A stretch of 64,000 bases of DNA, taken from Rhynchonema sp. JSB1_4. Its lineage: Eukaryota > Nematoda > Chromadorea > Monhysterida > Xyalidae. Of the stretch, positions 49,101-58,927 are shown piece by piece. The stretch covers positions 38,871 through 102,870 of the forward strand of contig JASAMV010003920.1 in NCBI GenBank assembly GCA_030248065.1, given 5' to 3'. A model generated the notes under the pieces. That model saw only the letters and a list, made by a program, of their open reading frames with translations. It was not told the origin of the DNA and ran no database searches. Made by a program: the position numbers and the translations under genes. The first letter of the stretch is position 1. The number at the start of each line of letters is the position of its first letter.

Positions 49101-50580
49101 CCCATTTGCCTTTGACCATTTTATCAGGACCCGACAGGTATTTCACCCAACCGTCCGAAGCTGCAAGGAAAACACGATTTTAATCCACACTACTAAAACA
49201 GAAACGTATATGTATGTGTAGATTCTCGCCCCCCGGGGTCGTACTTTTATTGTATTTTGGACTGTGGAGAGTCGAGGATCCCTTACCTCACCGACAGCAG
49301 GCAAGTCGGAGGTCGTCACGATTGCTCGTGCCGAAAACCGAAGCGCCTCAGAATCGGGGGCACAGTTGGAGCTTGACTTGACTCTTGTTGGACGGAATCA
49401 CAATTAATAAAGAAAACTGTCTTGATTACCTATTGCTTAAGGCGATGAACTATTGCGCGGGATTGGGTTTGGTTTTAAGAATAAAAGTGGAAATGGAATG
49501 AAGTGAATGTTATATTTATTGAAAGAACAATTTCTTATTTAGAAAAGGCAGATGGGCGCAGAGAGTGAGAGAATAAAACAAAACGATCGCAACTAAGCGA
49601 GCGCTGCTTCCCTGCCTCTTGTGTCCTACGTCGCGGCTGAAGGGTTTGACGAAAAGTCAGCCAACGACGTAAAAGTCGGACGCAATATTTTTGGAAGCAG
49701 TCATGAGAACTGAGGAAGCAGTGCTCAGGCCGTCGTTTAAATAGCGAGATGATTTCTTTTTCTTTTTGAAGTCCATTTCGGATTAGTGAACTATAAGATA
49801 ATTGGACGGCTCTCAAATGTGATTGGTTGAAAATAGAGATTTGAATTGGAGTAGAAAGAAATGAAATAGAAACGAATAGAAAGAGATTAGGTTACGGTGG
49901 GTGAGCGCGGGAAATGTGAAGATTCAAATTGGGGCCTACCCGAATCCTCACATATGTAGGTGTCTGTCTATGGTTCCTCCCTCGGGGGACACGGTTCAAT
50001 TTTCGCGGGTAGCTTTGGGTAAGCTAACGGGTTTTCGGATAAAAGCGTAGCCCAGGGCGCACGGGCGCGAAGCTTTAGCCGGGCCGTAGGCACGGGTCCC
50101 GTCCAGATTACCGTTAAGCCGGTAATACAGCCCCCAATGATAGAACGCCACGGCAATTTTCACTCCTTGGAATAATAATGTGATATCGATGTATAATTTC
50201 AACTAAATGTTTACGCTTGTGTGGGTGCTTATTTATGAGCTACATACCGGTAGCTACATAGCGCTCTCAGACGCGTTTTTAGTACTTTTATCCTGCGAAA
50301 ACGCAACATGTTTCATCCCCCATTTTTGCAAACTTTTTTAGCATTTTGGCGAGTGAAGAAATGCATAAGCGTCCCAACCGCCCAAACGACCTCAGTGAAA
50401 ACATATAGAAGCCCGGCCTTCTAATACCGACTGTACGATACTGTCGATGAGTATGTGCAATTGCGGGGGGGGGTAGGCCAACCTCCGCAGTACGCTTCCA
50501 CTTCAGTCAGACCACCGGCCGCCGGCAACGCATCGTTTCGGGCAATCACCTCGTCACAGTTCACTCCCGCCGCTGCTGAA
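43191..50580 (-). CDS. Scattered exons of unrecognised gene(s), partial model
   Basis: I do not recognise the family and cannot join all exons. Minus-strand stretches with coding-like composition and plausible splice edges: about 50580-50450 (GVNCDEVIARNDALPAAGG), 49165-49083 (SDGWVKYLSGPDKMVKGKWG), 49015-48885 (VTVSFLCDWRSPVREVRDM), 48845-48700 (SLAQAASVPLGEVRSSETD), 48380-48260 (NKIRVGNWLPQPYAKRYYP), 44430-44275 (DENDILCAWIRLNFVCTTP) and 43310-43205 (DEMERIVLWREFNILDVKR). Together they suggest one long gene, or two, with introns expanded by transposons. The first piece could be a separate N-terminal region. Order and strand are consistent, phases are not verified, and no domain could be named. 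Confidence 0.4.
43683..44064. mobile_element. hAT-like non-autonomous element, short copy
   Basis: CAGGGTTGGGCCAAAAAAGG at the left and GCCCAACCCTG at the right; 382 bp, so shorter than its relatives by internal deletion. The flanking octamers match at only five of eight positions. It shares the core phrase GGGGGAACAAAATGTTCTAA with the long copies. It abuts the next foldback element. Confidence 0.75.
44072..44271. mobile_element. Foldback element, TATAGTCTTTCCG family, copy 2
   Basis: Ends TATAGTCTTTCCGTTTTATA and AAATGAAAGACTATA. It has a small internal expansion compared with the copy at 40.2 kb and lies only 8 bp from the hAT-like element. Confidence 0.8.
44280..45236. other. No gene supported beyond the exon at 44.3-44.4 kb
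   Basis: Probable intron or intergenic DNA. Repeats of GCGCGCGGTTGCC-like GC-rich phrases and TTAGGCGCGAACCA occur around 44.8-45.1 kb. Confidence 0.35.
45237..45437. mobile_element. Foldback element, CTGCCGCACAGTAAA ends (~200 bp)
   Basis: CTGCCGCACAGTAAACTACG at the left pairs with ATTTTACTGTGCGGCAG at the right, and CATAGTTAATGTCA with TGACATTAACTATG inside. Single copy in the window. Confidence 0.75.
45496..45810. mobile_element. Foldback element, TATAGTCTGTTG ends (~315 bp)
   Basis: About 100 bp near-perfect inverted ends, TATAGTCTGTTGATTATATT to the exact inverted form. The interior half is also partly inverted (GAACATTG). It shares the TATAGTC terminus with three other families here. 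Confidence 0.85.
46304..47002. mobile_element. hAT-like non-autonomous element, divergent interior
   Basis: CAGGGTTGTTTCAAAAAAAG at the left and TTTTTCAACCCTG at the right. Flanks gTGTGCAC and cTGTGCAC match at seven of eight bases, an 8-bp target duplication with one change. The interior shares only GTCCAAAAATGGCC with the others. Confidence 0.8.
47252..47812. mobile_element. Foldback element with ~190-bp arms
   Basis: AATGGGTGGAATTCAGAAAA at the left and its near-complement at the right, and GACGCTGGCTCGTGCAGCAG in one arm with its complement in the other. The loop is about 47450-47620. Confidence 0.75.
47859..48220. mobile_element. MITE, TAGTCCA family, copy 2, with 6-bp TSD
   Basis: 362 bp with ends TAGTCCAGCCACGTGCTCAT and ATGAGTTCGTGGCTGGACTA. 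TACATA is present directly on both sides (47853-47858 and 48221-48226). Because local DNA is CATA-rich the duplication could be chance. Confidence 0.85.
49180..50440. other. Intergenic or intronic, with Helitron-like fragments
   Basis: TCCACACTACTAAAACAGAA at 49183-49202 resembles the Helitron-like 5' end. The 49955-50107 part carries TTTTCGCGGGTAGCTTTGGG and AGCCGGGCCGTAGGCACGGG, the 3' half of the same family. No gene seen between. Confidence 0.5.
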
Positions 50581-50599
50581 AACAGTACGACAGTTTGTT

Positions 50600-51428
50600 T
50601 GTGTCTCGAGGCCTAGTGGTTAATAAAAAAATTTTTATTCGAACCCCATTTTAAAAAAAGTTTTTTTAATTAAAATTTTTTTATTCCAGCCAAAATCTGC
50701 CCAACACGATAAAAAATGAGCGCTCAAGTACAAAATAGGGGTATTTTTGTTACATAATGTATTCTAAGTGCATATAAAGCACAGGTGATACGAAAACCAT
50801 GCTATCCAATGGTCGATAAGTGCCAACCATGGTCAGGCACACACCCGTACTTTTCCCCAGGTGGTCCGGGTGTGATGGTATGGCTTTCTGATAATCGGGA
50901 TGGGAATTTTGGGTGAAATTATGACGTCTAGGTACACGACCAATGCAAATAAGCTGCACATAGAATGAAATCAGAGTGAATACAACCTAGAATCACCCCT
51001 TTCGGCTCTGGGGCATGGATAAATAAATGCCCACCCAGTCACATGTACGTGTGTAGTCATATGAGAGGCCCTGTGAGTGTGCGCACTATGTATGTCTAGA
51101 TGCCACAAAACAACGATTATATGGCACCCAATACACCCATGGTAGGGTTAGGTGATGTCAACAGTAGCAATTTTTATGCAAAAAACAGCACTTTTAGAGC
51201 AAAAAAATAGAGAAATTTTCGAATCTTGAAATAAAAAAAAATTTATTTTTAGCTTTTGGAACGAATTGCTTAAAAAAAATTTTTCTTTCATAAAAATTTT
51301 TTTTAAGAAACCACTGTCGAGGCCTGCATCCAGTGATACGACTGGGGGTAGCGGCACCACAACCGCAGAATTGAGTGCGGTCGTTTGTCGTTTGCGGCGA
51401 CCACCACACTCCACTCTCGAGTTTTTTG
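50600..51428. other. No gene recognised; A/T-rich foldback-like patches
   Basis: Patches of alternating poly-A and poly-T at 50630-50685 and 51190-51310 resemble interiors of the hAT-like elements but lack the CAGGG ends. Confidence 0.4.
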
Positions 51429-51600
51429 TGGCGCCCAAGCGGATACCGAGCGCCACAATCGGATACCGAACGCCACAAGCGGATACCAAGCGCCACAAAA
51501 AATCTGAGGGGATACCGAGCGCCACAAGCGGATAACGAGCTCCACAAGGGATACTAGGGGCCACAGAAACGTCTGAGCGGATACCGAGCGCCACACGTCC
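51429..51600. repeat. Minisatellite, ~20-bp unit
   Basis: About seven to eight imperfect units of AGCGGATACCGAGCGCCACA, with two interruptions near 51500 and 51560. Confidence 0.85.
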
Positions 51601-51706
51601 CAATGTCATGTACGGCGCGCGATACGCACAAAACGGCGGTCGGCTAACGGACGGAGATAAAACCGCGGCCCACCTGTTTTTGTGGAGGTTGTAGGTATCT
51701 TGGACA

Positions 51707-51770
51707 TTAGGCTTGGGCATAGACTTGAGCTTAAGCTTAGGCTTAGGCCTAGGCTTAGGGTTAGGCCTAC
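51707..51770. repeat. Degenerate TTAGGC-type telomere-like array
   Basis: Ten consecutive hexamers can be laid out, for example GGCTTA GGCCTA GGCTTA GGGTTA. Most differ by one base from TTAGGC in rotation. Confidence 0.7.
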
Positions 51771-51799
51771 GTCTCCACAATTACGCATATCTCTTTGAG

Positions 51800-52318
51800 G
51801 GGCCGCCGTTAAAAACCCCGCTGTTTTGCGCCCGCCACCCCCACCGGCTGTTTTATCAACCGCTGTTTTGTCCGTGACATACATACATACGTGTGCGCGT
51901 GCAAATTCCACACACAAAAAGCTGCGGCACAGATGATCAACCGCAACACTCCCGGGTACAAACTAGTGCGGTTGCAGTCTGCGGCTTGTTTTCGGCGGGA
52001 ACCGGCGTTTTGGAAGTTCAAAAACACAGAACCGCAGAAAACGACCGCATCACTGGAAACAGGACTTGTGTTAAAACACTAGCAGCCATGTGCCGTAAAC
52101 AATCTTGACAATGCCTCATCCACCAGCAGCAGCTTTTGGTCGTTGCCGCTTTTCTTTTAGAAACTGTGGAAACGATAGTTGGGTGCGAAAGTCGACGTAA
52201 AGCTCATGCTATGATGCAATGCGACCGTCCACTGGATGGCACTGAACTTTGTTTCGCCGCGCTTTTTCGATTGAGGTCCCACGACACCCATACCACGTTT
52301 ACTCGTGTGTCGTGGGAC
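51800..52318. other. No gene recognised
   Basis: Only short frames occur and none has supported splice sites. A palindromic GTCCCACGACAC / GTGTCGTGGGAC lies next to the hAT-like element start. Confidence 0.35.
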
Positions 52319-52982
52319 CAGGGTGGAAAAAAATTTTTTTAAACAAGTTTTTTTAAAAAATTTTTTTTCTAAATTTTTTTTAAAAGTCCCAGATTCGGGG
52401 AAATTTGACCAAATTTGACTAAAAAACGCGCAAAAACGCGAAAAAATGCAACTTTAATTGACAAGCCACTTTTGTGACTTGGTTTCCATCACTTATGAAG
52501 GGTGTTTACGTCATTTCGGTGCGATCCAACAGTCTATGCTTTATATGGACTGATGATTGCTGCTCTGTGGTATCAGACACAACAGTTTGTGGTCGAATAA
52601 AGCAAGATTCACCCACAAACCACACAGAATTGAGAATATAAGCACCAGAAATACTTGTCGGGTCACTGAATCAGTGGTATATAACCGACCCGATGGGGTA
52701 TGACATCGAAGTACCACGTACATACATAGGTACATGCATACTGTGTCTCATGTATCACGGAAAGGTATAATAACATCATCTGGGGTATCTTTAGGTACCA
52801 AATACATGCTCAAAAAGCGATTTTGTGAAGAAAATTTTTCGACCATTGAGAAAGAATGACAAAAAATGACCCCGAAAAGGCCATTTTTGGACGTTTTAGA
52901 ACATTTAGTTCCCCCGAAAATTTTTAAAAAAAAAATTTTGAAACAAAATTTTTTTTCAAAAACCTTTTTTTGCCCAACCCTG
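52319..52982. mobile_element. hAT-like non-autonomous element, inverted copy
   Basis: Its interior is the reverse complement of the 26.4-27.1 kb element over essentially its whole length (for example GCAACTTTAATTGACAAGCC against the matching inverted phrase). The left end is CAGGGTGGAAAAAAATTTTT and the right end TTTGCCCAACCCTG. Flanking octamers do not match, so one flank may be rearranged. Confidence 0.85.
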
Positions 52983-53384
52983 CCCTGTCCGATGTGCCAG
53001 GCTAAGCAGTCTTTGGCCTGGATAGTTTTGGGATCAAGCCCCAGCGGACGGAGCAACTATGGTAACATCAAAGTGGTGTCGTGGGTCAACCCCAGCCTTC
53101 CATCCCTGGGAAGGGTCGGTAATGGGAAGCAGCAATTGCTGCGGGTAACAGGCCACCTACCCATTGGAGTCACCGGCAATCGGGTTGTTGGTATAGGTCC
53201 CTCGTGGAGCCTCAATTATGCCAATCAATGCCTTTACCCGTGCCTTTGAGGTTTACCTCAAAACACTGGTTTACACTGTTTTAAAATTCCAGCAAAATTC
53301 TACCGAAGAACGCTATCTCATTCGGGGTATTTTTCGGGATTTACATCCTATTTTTGGTATTACTAATTAAAAATATCCCCCTTG
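52983..53384. other. Possible remnant coding frame, otherwise empty
   Basis: A plus-strand open stretch to 53249 has ordinary amino-acid composition but no recognised family, start or splice partner. I do not call a gene. Confidence 0.3.
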
Positions 53385-53710
53385 CGCAACCTGGGACGAT
53401 ATTTATCGCAAGCAAGCAGCTCAGTACAACCAATACCGAAGACATTTTTTTGTAAGATTTGCTGAAACTCAATTGAAAACTGATATTTTGGTGGAAAGCT
53501 CGTTTGTGAGTGCAAAAATGAAAAATCAGCTTGGATATAGTTGGTGAACTTACTGCCAAAAGCTAACAGGAATGGGATGCAATGTTGAACGGAACATTAT
53601 CCAACGAACGTTATGCAAAACGAAATTGTAAGCACTTTCGATGTACCAAAGATAGGTTACGGTATCCCACGAACTTTATGCAAAAAAGGAAACAAAATTG
53701 AAAACACTTT
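53385..53710. repeat. Dispersed ~330-bp repeat, also in palindrome centre
   Basis: Shares CCTGGGACGAT, AAAACTGATATTTT-like and AGGTTACGGTA segments in the same order with 61045-61370. It is weakly conserved and ends are unclear. Confidence 0.55.
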
Positions 53711-53734
53711 CGACGTGCAGTAACATTACCTAGA

Positions 53735-54215
53735 GCTGCCTTTTCCTTACGATGCGCTGAACCTGGCCATGCGGTTGCAGTTCTTGGGTGTCCTGCGGAA
53801 CCTGCTGTTGCACAAAGTAACGATATCAACAACACCCACGTAAAATGCAGATGAGCTAATGCAAACACGACACAAAATCACACAAGCTTGCAATGCACAC
53901 AAGCAGCATTTTTGATACCCCGCAGGAACAACACATTTACCATTCAACGGCAACAAGTTCGTACATATGTACCTGATTTGATTTACAGGTGACCACGCAT
54001 TGCGCATCGAAAGTGCTTTCAACTTTATTTCCAGTGGCTTGCGAATCCGCCGGGGAAAGCGACTGTAACGAAAGATCGAGTTGTACGTCACGCGTGGGAT
54101 GCATTGGTTTTAGCTTTTCATGAAAAGGGTTCCAAACAACTATGCGCCCATGCATAAAACATTCCACAAAACTTGGGCGAACGGAGTTTGGACAAGTTTC
54201 CAATATATAGGCCAA
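53735..54215 (-). CDS. Possible 3' exons of an unrecognised gene
   Basis: Minus-strand stretches 54215-53990 (HPTRDVQLDLSLQSLSPADS) and 53825-53736 (QQVPQDTQELQPHGQVQRIV, ending QL and a stop) look coding in composition. The donor at about 53990 and the acceptor at about 53800 are plausible but phase is unproven. No family match. Confidence 0.3.
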
Positions 54216-54305
54216 AGTCCACGCATCTGCTTAAAGGAGGCGCGACATTATTATCTTTTGACCATACCCACCCGAATTTTATGCAAGAAACTGAAAGATG
54301 ACATC

Positions 54306-54925
54306 CCAACGAACACATCTTACAAAGACAACAACATTGATCAGGGGCTGGTTTCATCGTGAAAATCACCTCCGAACATCGATAGTCAGGAAGTAAAAAT
54401 GGTTTGCTGTAGTCGCTCGATTGCTTGAAAATCAGGCATCGAGCTAAAAAATTGTGACCTGGACTCCGCGTTTATGTAATATTTGCGAAACATTTCAGTT
54501 GCCACGGCAATTGCCACATCGCACAGTTATACCAACACTACGCCAACACGAGCCCGATTTCGGAGCTGGCAAAATGGTGAAACATTCAGACGGGGCTGCT
54601 GATTTGGGAAACGTTACATGTTGTGGAATACAACGTGGAGCATGATGATTTTCTCTTTCTTTGCGTTTTGCAAGTTCACCACCTCCGAAATCGGGCTCGT
54701 GTTGGCGTAGTTTGCCTATACTTGGTATTGGTTGCCAGAGAAATGTTTCGCAAATATTACATAAGCGCGGAGTCAATGTCATATAGTTTTTGAGCTCGAT
54801 GCCTGATTTTCACGCAATTGAGCGACTACAGCAAACCATTTTTTCTTCCTGACATCTGATGTTCAGGAGTGATTTTCTTGCTGAAAACAGCGCCGATCAA
54901 TGTTGTTGTCTTTGTCAGGTATGTT
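54306..54925. mobile_element. Inverted-repeat element with nested MITE
   Basis: Left arm 54306-54525 and right arm 54730-54925 are inverted copies (for example CGCAAATATTACATAAGCGC and GCGTTTATGTAATATTTGCG). Between them is a complete ACTACGCC-family MITE. Confidence 0.75.
54537..54712. mobile_element. MITE, ACTACGCC family, copy 3 (nested)
   Basis: Ends ACTACGCCAACACGAGCCCG and CGGGCTCGTGTTGGCGTAGT, 176 bp. Nested in the loop of the larger inverted repeat, so it is the younger insertion. Confidence 0.85.
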
Positions 54926-55330
54926 CCTCAGGATCTCACCTTTTGACTAACAGCAAAAAACTAATAGATTGTATCGTAAAAATAATAATGTCGGGCCCCC
55001 TTTAACAATGCAACACACAACTCGATCTTTCGTCACAACGGCTTCGCAGCTGATTTGCATGCCACTGCAGATCAGCACCCTTGCCTTTCACAATGTGCAG
55101 ACTAGAAGTCTGCTGCCCTGCGCAACGGCTAGCACAGGATCGACAAAATCAGGATCAGACAAAATGGGCCAGTTTTGTTATTTTTTAAAGGAAATGAAAC
55201 AGCGATTTAAAAAATCCTCTCGCAAAGCAAGACTGTTCGCGAAAAATACCAAGCGAAACTCATGCATATTGTTGCTTCCTCTCTGGGGGTTTGTTCCTCA
55301 TGATTTTTGAATATCATAATGGAGAACAAG
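54926..55330. other. No gene recognised
   Basis: A 113-codon frame at 54969-55310 (+) has no family resemblance and no flanking splice signals I trust. Confidence 0.3.
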
Positions 55331-55655
55331 TATAGTCCATCCACCAGCTCATGTCACTTTGTGATGCTGCTGACTGACTTGTTCCCTTCCTCCACGAAAG
55401 AGAAATTGAGCATGACCGATTTTGCAAAAAAAACCTTAAAAATGATAAAATGTGTTGAAAAAGATTGAATACGATCAAATTTAAAATTAAATTAAATTGA
55501 AATGGATAACACACGTCGATTTCATAAAAATCACAATTTAGGAGCAAAAATAATTTTTTTTCTGAAACTCAATTTCTCTTTCATTAGAACGTGGAGGAAG
55601 GGAACAAGTCGGCCAGCAGCATCACAAAGTGACATGAGCTGATGGATGGACTATA
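55331..55655. mobile_element. Foldback element, TATAGTCCATCC ends (~325 bp)
   Basis: About 90 bp nearly perfect inverted ends (TATAGTCCATCCACCAGCTC to the inverted form) around an AT-rich core. Its TATAGTC end is shared with the other families, but the sequence beyond is unrelated. Confidence 0.85.
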
Positions 55656-56283
55656 CAAACACCCAACAGTGGGTTTTCGTGATAAATATGTCTGAACCTG
55701 CTGTCACACGTATGTATGTAGGAGCGCGCGTGCATGGCATGGCCAGCGTACGGTAACAACTTGTATCCCTGTGGTCCTTACTCGTATGAAGCTATAATTA
55801 GGCTAATTAGACTAGCCTCGTCAAGCGGGTCACGGGTGATGTTTCATATTGCGCAATTAGAGCAGTATTATAATGTAAAAGGTGTTCCCTTATGGCCAGT
55901 TAGCTTTTGCACCCTCTGATCATTGCGAAACAGAAGTGCAACTCAAGTTTAAGTTCAAGTTTTTTATTGCATCAGAAGCAACATGGTAACGTCAACAACA
56001 CGCATAAGCTGGACAGTAACGACGAAACCATAAATAATTACAAGTGTTTAGTGGGCCAGTGGTTAGTTACGGATCGAGAGATGTAGATGATGATAAGGAG
56101 CAAAAAACACAGAAAACACAGAAACACAGCATGATCGGTCTATTACATTTCACACAGGGACGGAATAAATTTCACTGGCAGCAATCGCAATTTGTACAAC
56201 AATTCAACAATCAAGCTTTGCGAACGAATGACTCCTTTGAATGTGCCCATTCGCAGGAAAACAGCAAAATCAGGTAAAGCATT
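55656..56283. other. No gene recognised
   Basis: Neither exons nor repeats were recognised. It is the 3' flank of the LINE fragment. Confidence 0.35.
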
Positions 56284-57345
56284 TTAAAGATAGGTCATGA
56301 TAACAATAGCACTGGTAGCGAGAATATGAGTTTTAGCACGTGGGATACAAATGGCACGAGAATGATTCAGACGAGAACTGGAGCGAGAATTGGAATCAGA
56401 AATGAACGAAATAGAGTCAACAAGAGCAGCACGAATACCAAGAACATAAGAATGCATCAATCTCAGACGACGTTTCATGACAGTGACACCCACATAATCA
56501 ACACCAAACATTGAACACAACTGCGAATATGACACAGACCGATCATAATTGCCAGAGAACATGCGAATAATGGATTTTTTGTTCGTTCCAACAAATTACG
56601 CGAATAGTCCATGAATAGGATAGGTCACCTCACACGAATAGTACATGACAGAGCAAATCAAGGTTTGATACAGATAACGCATGACAGACACAGGTAGATC
56701 ATTACGAAAGGTACGGTACAATGAACCAGCAATTTTCTTCACTTTCACAGACGTGGCAGTAGTATGCAGACCAAAATCAAACTTGGAATCAATAACAGCA
56801 CCCAGATATTTGTTTGCATCGACAACATCAATCAGACATTCATCAATCACAATAGCAGGGACAGCGGGACATGAACTTGAGCGAGCAAATTGTTGAAGTT
56901 TTGTTTTGGTAGAATTAATGGAGAGAAGTTTGTGTTTGAAGAAGTGCTCGACAATCAAGTTCACATCCTCTTGCAAATGCTTTTCACAGTCAGGTGTACA
57001 CATGAAGGTAATCAGTACCAGATCATCAGCATAGAGAATAATACGTGAACACGGAGAGAAATGCAGTTTTGCAACAGAGTTGATGTATGCGAGAAACAAT
57101 AACGGTCCTAATACACAGCCCTGCGGCACACCAGAGAGAACAGACAAGAAATCAGAACACACACCATTTACATTCACACATTGGGTTCGATCAGACAAAT
57201 AGGATTGAATCAACAACAATAAATCGGGTGGAACATTGAAATCGTCTTGTAACACACGCAACTCAGGTAAACCAGACCCCCTGTGAAAACGGCTAGTCGA
57301 AACTATGTATAAGCCATGGTTCACATCTTGTGGTGGATTTTCCAT
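56284..57345 (-). mobile_element. LINE retrotransposon fragment (reverse transcriptase, broken)
   Basis: The 57345-56596 frame carries reverse-transcriptase blocks of the jockey/CR1/RTE-like non-LTR group: LLLIQSYLSDRTQCV, SGVPQGCVLGPLLF, catalytic YADD (RIILYADDLVLI), KTKLQQF and the thumb-side KYLGAVIDSKFDF. A TAA at 56596-56598 interrupts the frame; the same frame then continues to 56284 with a typical C-terminal region (RLRLMHSYVLGIRAA). The 5' portion, including endonuclease and the first reverse-transcriptase blocks, is missing beyond about 57300. It is a 5'-truncated, probably dead copy. The 57293-57502 frame upstream is not clearly part of it. Confidence 0.85.
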
Positions 57346-57542
57346 GTGTATTGTCGTAGCAACCTTTTAGCACAGCCGCTATATGACCGCGGCGGTAGTT
57401 TTGGACTTGGCTTCGCTTGTCCACCTTCACTGCCACGATCTTGCCCAAGCCACGCCTGCCAAAAGCAAGGCGCAGGTAAAACAAACGTCCTGTAGTCATC
57501 ATAGTCGGTAACCCCCGCCCCCCAAAGTTGGCACCACATGAT

Positions 57543-57768
57543 AGGGTGATATTTTCGAAACGGTGTAAAGGTCAGTTGGGTGTAAAGTCGGTGGAATGCT
57601 CGGTCGACAGCTCAGTGTGATAGACCTCGGTGTAAACTTGACATATTCCACGTTAATAACAGGCAATGTTTCACGTTTACACCGAGCTACGCCGACCGAG
57701 CTTTCGACCGAACTTTACGCCGACCTTTACGCCAAATTGACCTTTACACCGTTTCGAAAATTCCACCC
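57543..57768. mobile_element. Foldback MITE, GGGTG family, copy 4
   Basis: Same family as 12100-12326 but inverted relative to it: its right arm carries the GAAAATTCCACCC end. Its right edge lies 10 bp from the Helitron-like element. Confidence 0.8.
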
Positions 57769-57778
57769 ATAGTTTATA

Positions 57779-58029
57779 CTAGACGAGACCCGTGCCTACG
57801 GCCCGGCTACAGCGCCGCGCCCGTGCCGTGCCCCCCCCCCCCGAAGACCCGTTAGCATACCCAAAGCTACCCGTGAAAATTGACCCGTCCGCCCTTCCGA
57901 GGGAGGGGGCCACAGACAGACATACATACATACATACATACATACATACATACATACATACATACATACATACATACATACATACATACATACATACATA
58001 CATACGCCTTCCTGTTTTAGTAGTATAGA
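57779..58029 (-). mobile_element. Helitron-like non-autonomous element
   Basis: On the minus strand it begins TCTATACTACTAAAACAGGA after A, and ends GGGTCTCGTCTAG before T. That is the A/TC...CTAG/T arrangement of Helitrons, without target duplication. A clear 3' hairpin was not found, so the class is inferred. Inside are the CATA microsatellite and a GGGGGGGGGG tract. Fragments of the family lie near 39.2, 49.2 and 50.0 kb. Confidence 0.65.
57918..58006. repeat. CATA tetranucleotide microsatellite
   Basis: About 22 uninterrupted CATA units, inside the Helitron-like element. Confidence 0.95.
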
Positions 58030-58326
58030 TTAACGACGACCCCGCAGACAACACACAAACGCACGTCACACCCATAGGTGTTCTGCGTGTTCATATTCGG
58101 TCGTGGTTCGTTCCGTGTGGTCTGATCACCCGTCTATTGTGCGAATTGGCGATCGATTTCTACGTATTCAATGTGATCTGTCGTACACCATGCTATATCG
58201 ATGAGAAGAACAAGGCGATCCGATTGACACGAAATGCGATGGGTCAGAGAGGGATGGTGGGATTGGACGTTTTGATGTTTTGGTCGTGCTTTTGTCGGAC
58301 AATGACCACATATGAGAATCCATTCA

Positions 58327-58893
58327 AAATTTTTACTGAATGACAAAGCGCACGCCTCGCTGCAGATCAGCGTCCTACGCATAGTCCAGCCACGAACTCA
58401 TGAGACGACATATTTTGAAGTTGACTTGCACGGATCCAATAATGTTCCGGTTCCACGTATTCCGGAAATAAAAGGAAGAGAAACGCAGGTATTTTTTAAA
58501 AACACGCTGTCCACCTCGGTGCGTAAATTCCCTTTTGACTCCCAAAACATTTATGTGTTGAACGACATTGCTGTTTGCGTAAGCACGCAACAAATTGAGG
58601 TCAGCCAGCTGGAACTTGTCATCGTGTCTCTAGGCCCAATCTCTTTCATTTGTTTGCGAAAACACGTGTAACCGGCGCATTTTTGAATTTGGCCAAGCAA
58701 GCTTTAAAAAGAGTCGTCTCATGAGCACGTGGCTGGACTACATATATGTATGTATTTATGTTTTTTCGACACATTTCTGCTCTCGATCAAAGAAATTGAC
58801 AATAAACACAGGCAGAAATGTTTTGGAAAAAAATAAATAGGACGCCTATGATCTGCAGAGAGGCGTGCTTTGCCATTCAGGAAAAAATTTTGA
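58327..58893. mobile_element. Short inverted repeat flanking a TAGTCCA MITE
   Basis: TGAATGACAAAGCGCACGCC at 58337 and the inverted GGCGTGCTTTGCCATTCA near 58886 bracket the MITE at 58382-58741. The mirrored version is cut by the window end in the right arm. Confidence 0.65.
58382..58741. mobile_element. MITE, TAGTCCA family, copy 3 (left arm)
   Basis: Ends TAGTCCAGCCACGAACTCAT and ATGAGCACGTGGCTGGACTA; 360 bp, inverted relative to the copy at 47859. Confidence 0.85.
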
Positions 58894-58927
58894 CTAGATT
58901 CTAGTTAGTCATTGTGCGATCAAAACG

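Noticed and set aside
50600..50660. tRNA-like A box (CCTAGTGGTTA) with ATTCGAACCCC downstream
   Set aside because: The downstream motif is in the wrong orientation for a B box and the centre is poly-A/T. No tRNA fold forms.
51194..51780. Proline/lysine and tryptophan-rich frames on the minus strand
   Set aside because: Generated by the hexamer tract and the 20-bp minisatellite.
57792..58075. Long open frames through the CATA microsatellite (repeated YIHT/MYVC peptides)
   Set aside because: Translation of a tetranucleotide repeat is open in several frames. It is not a gene.
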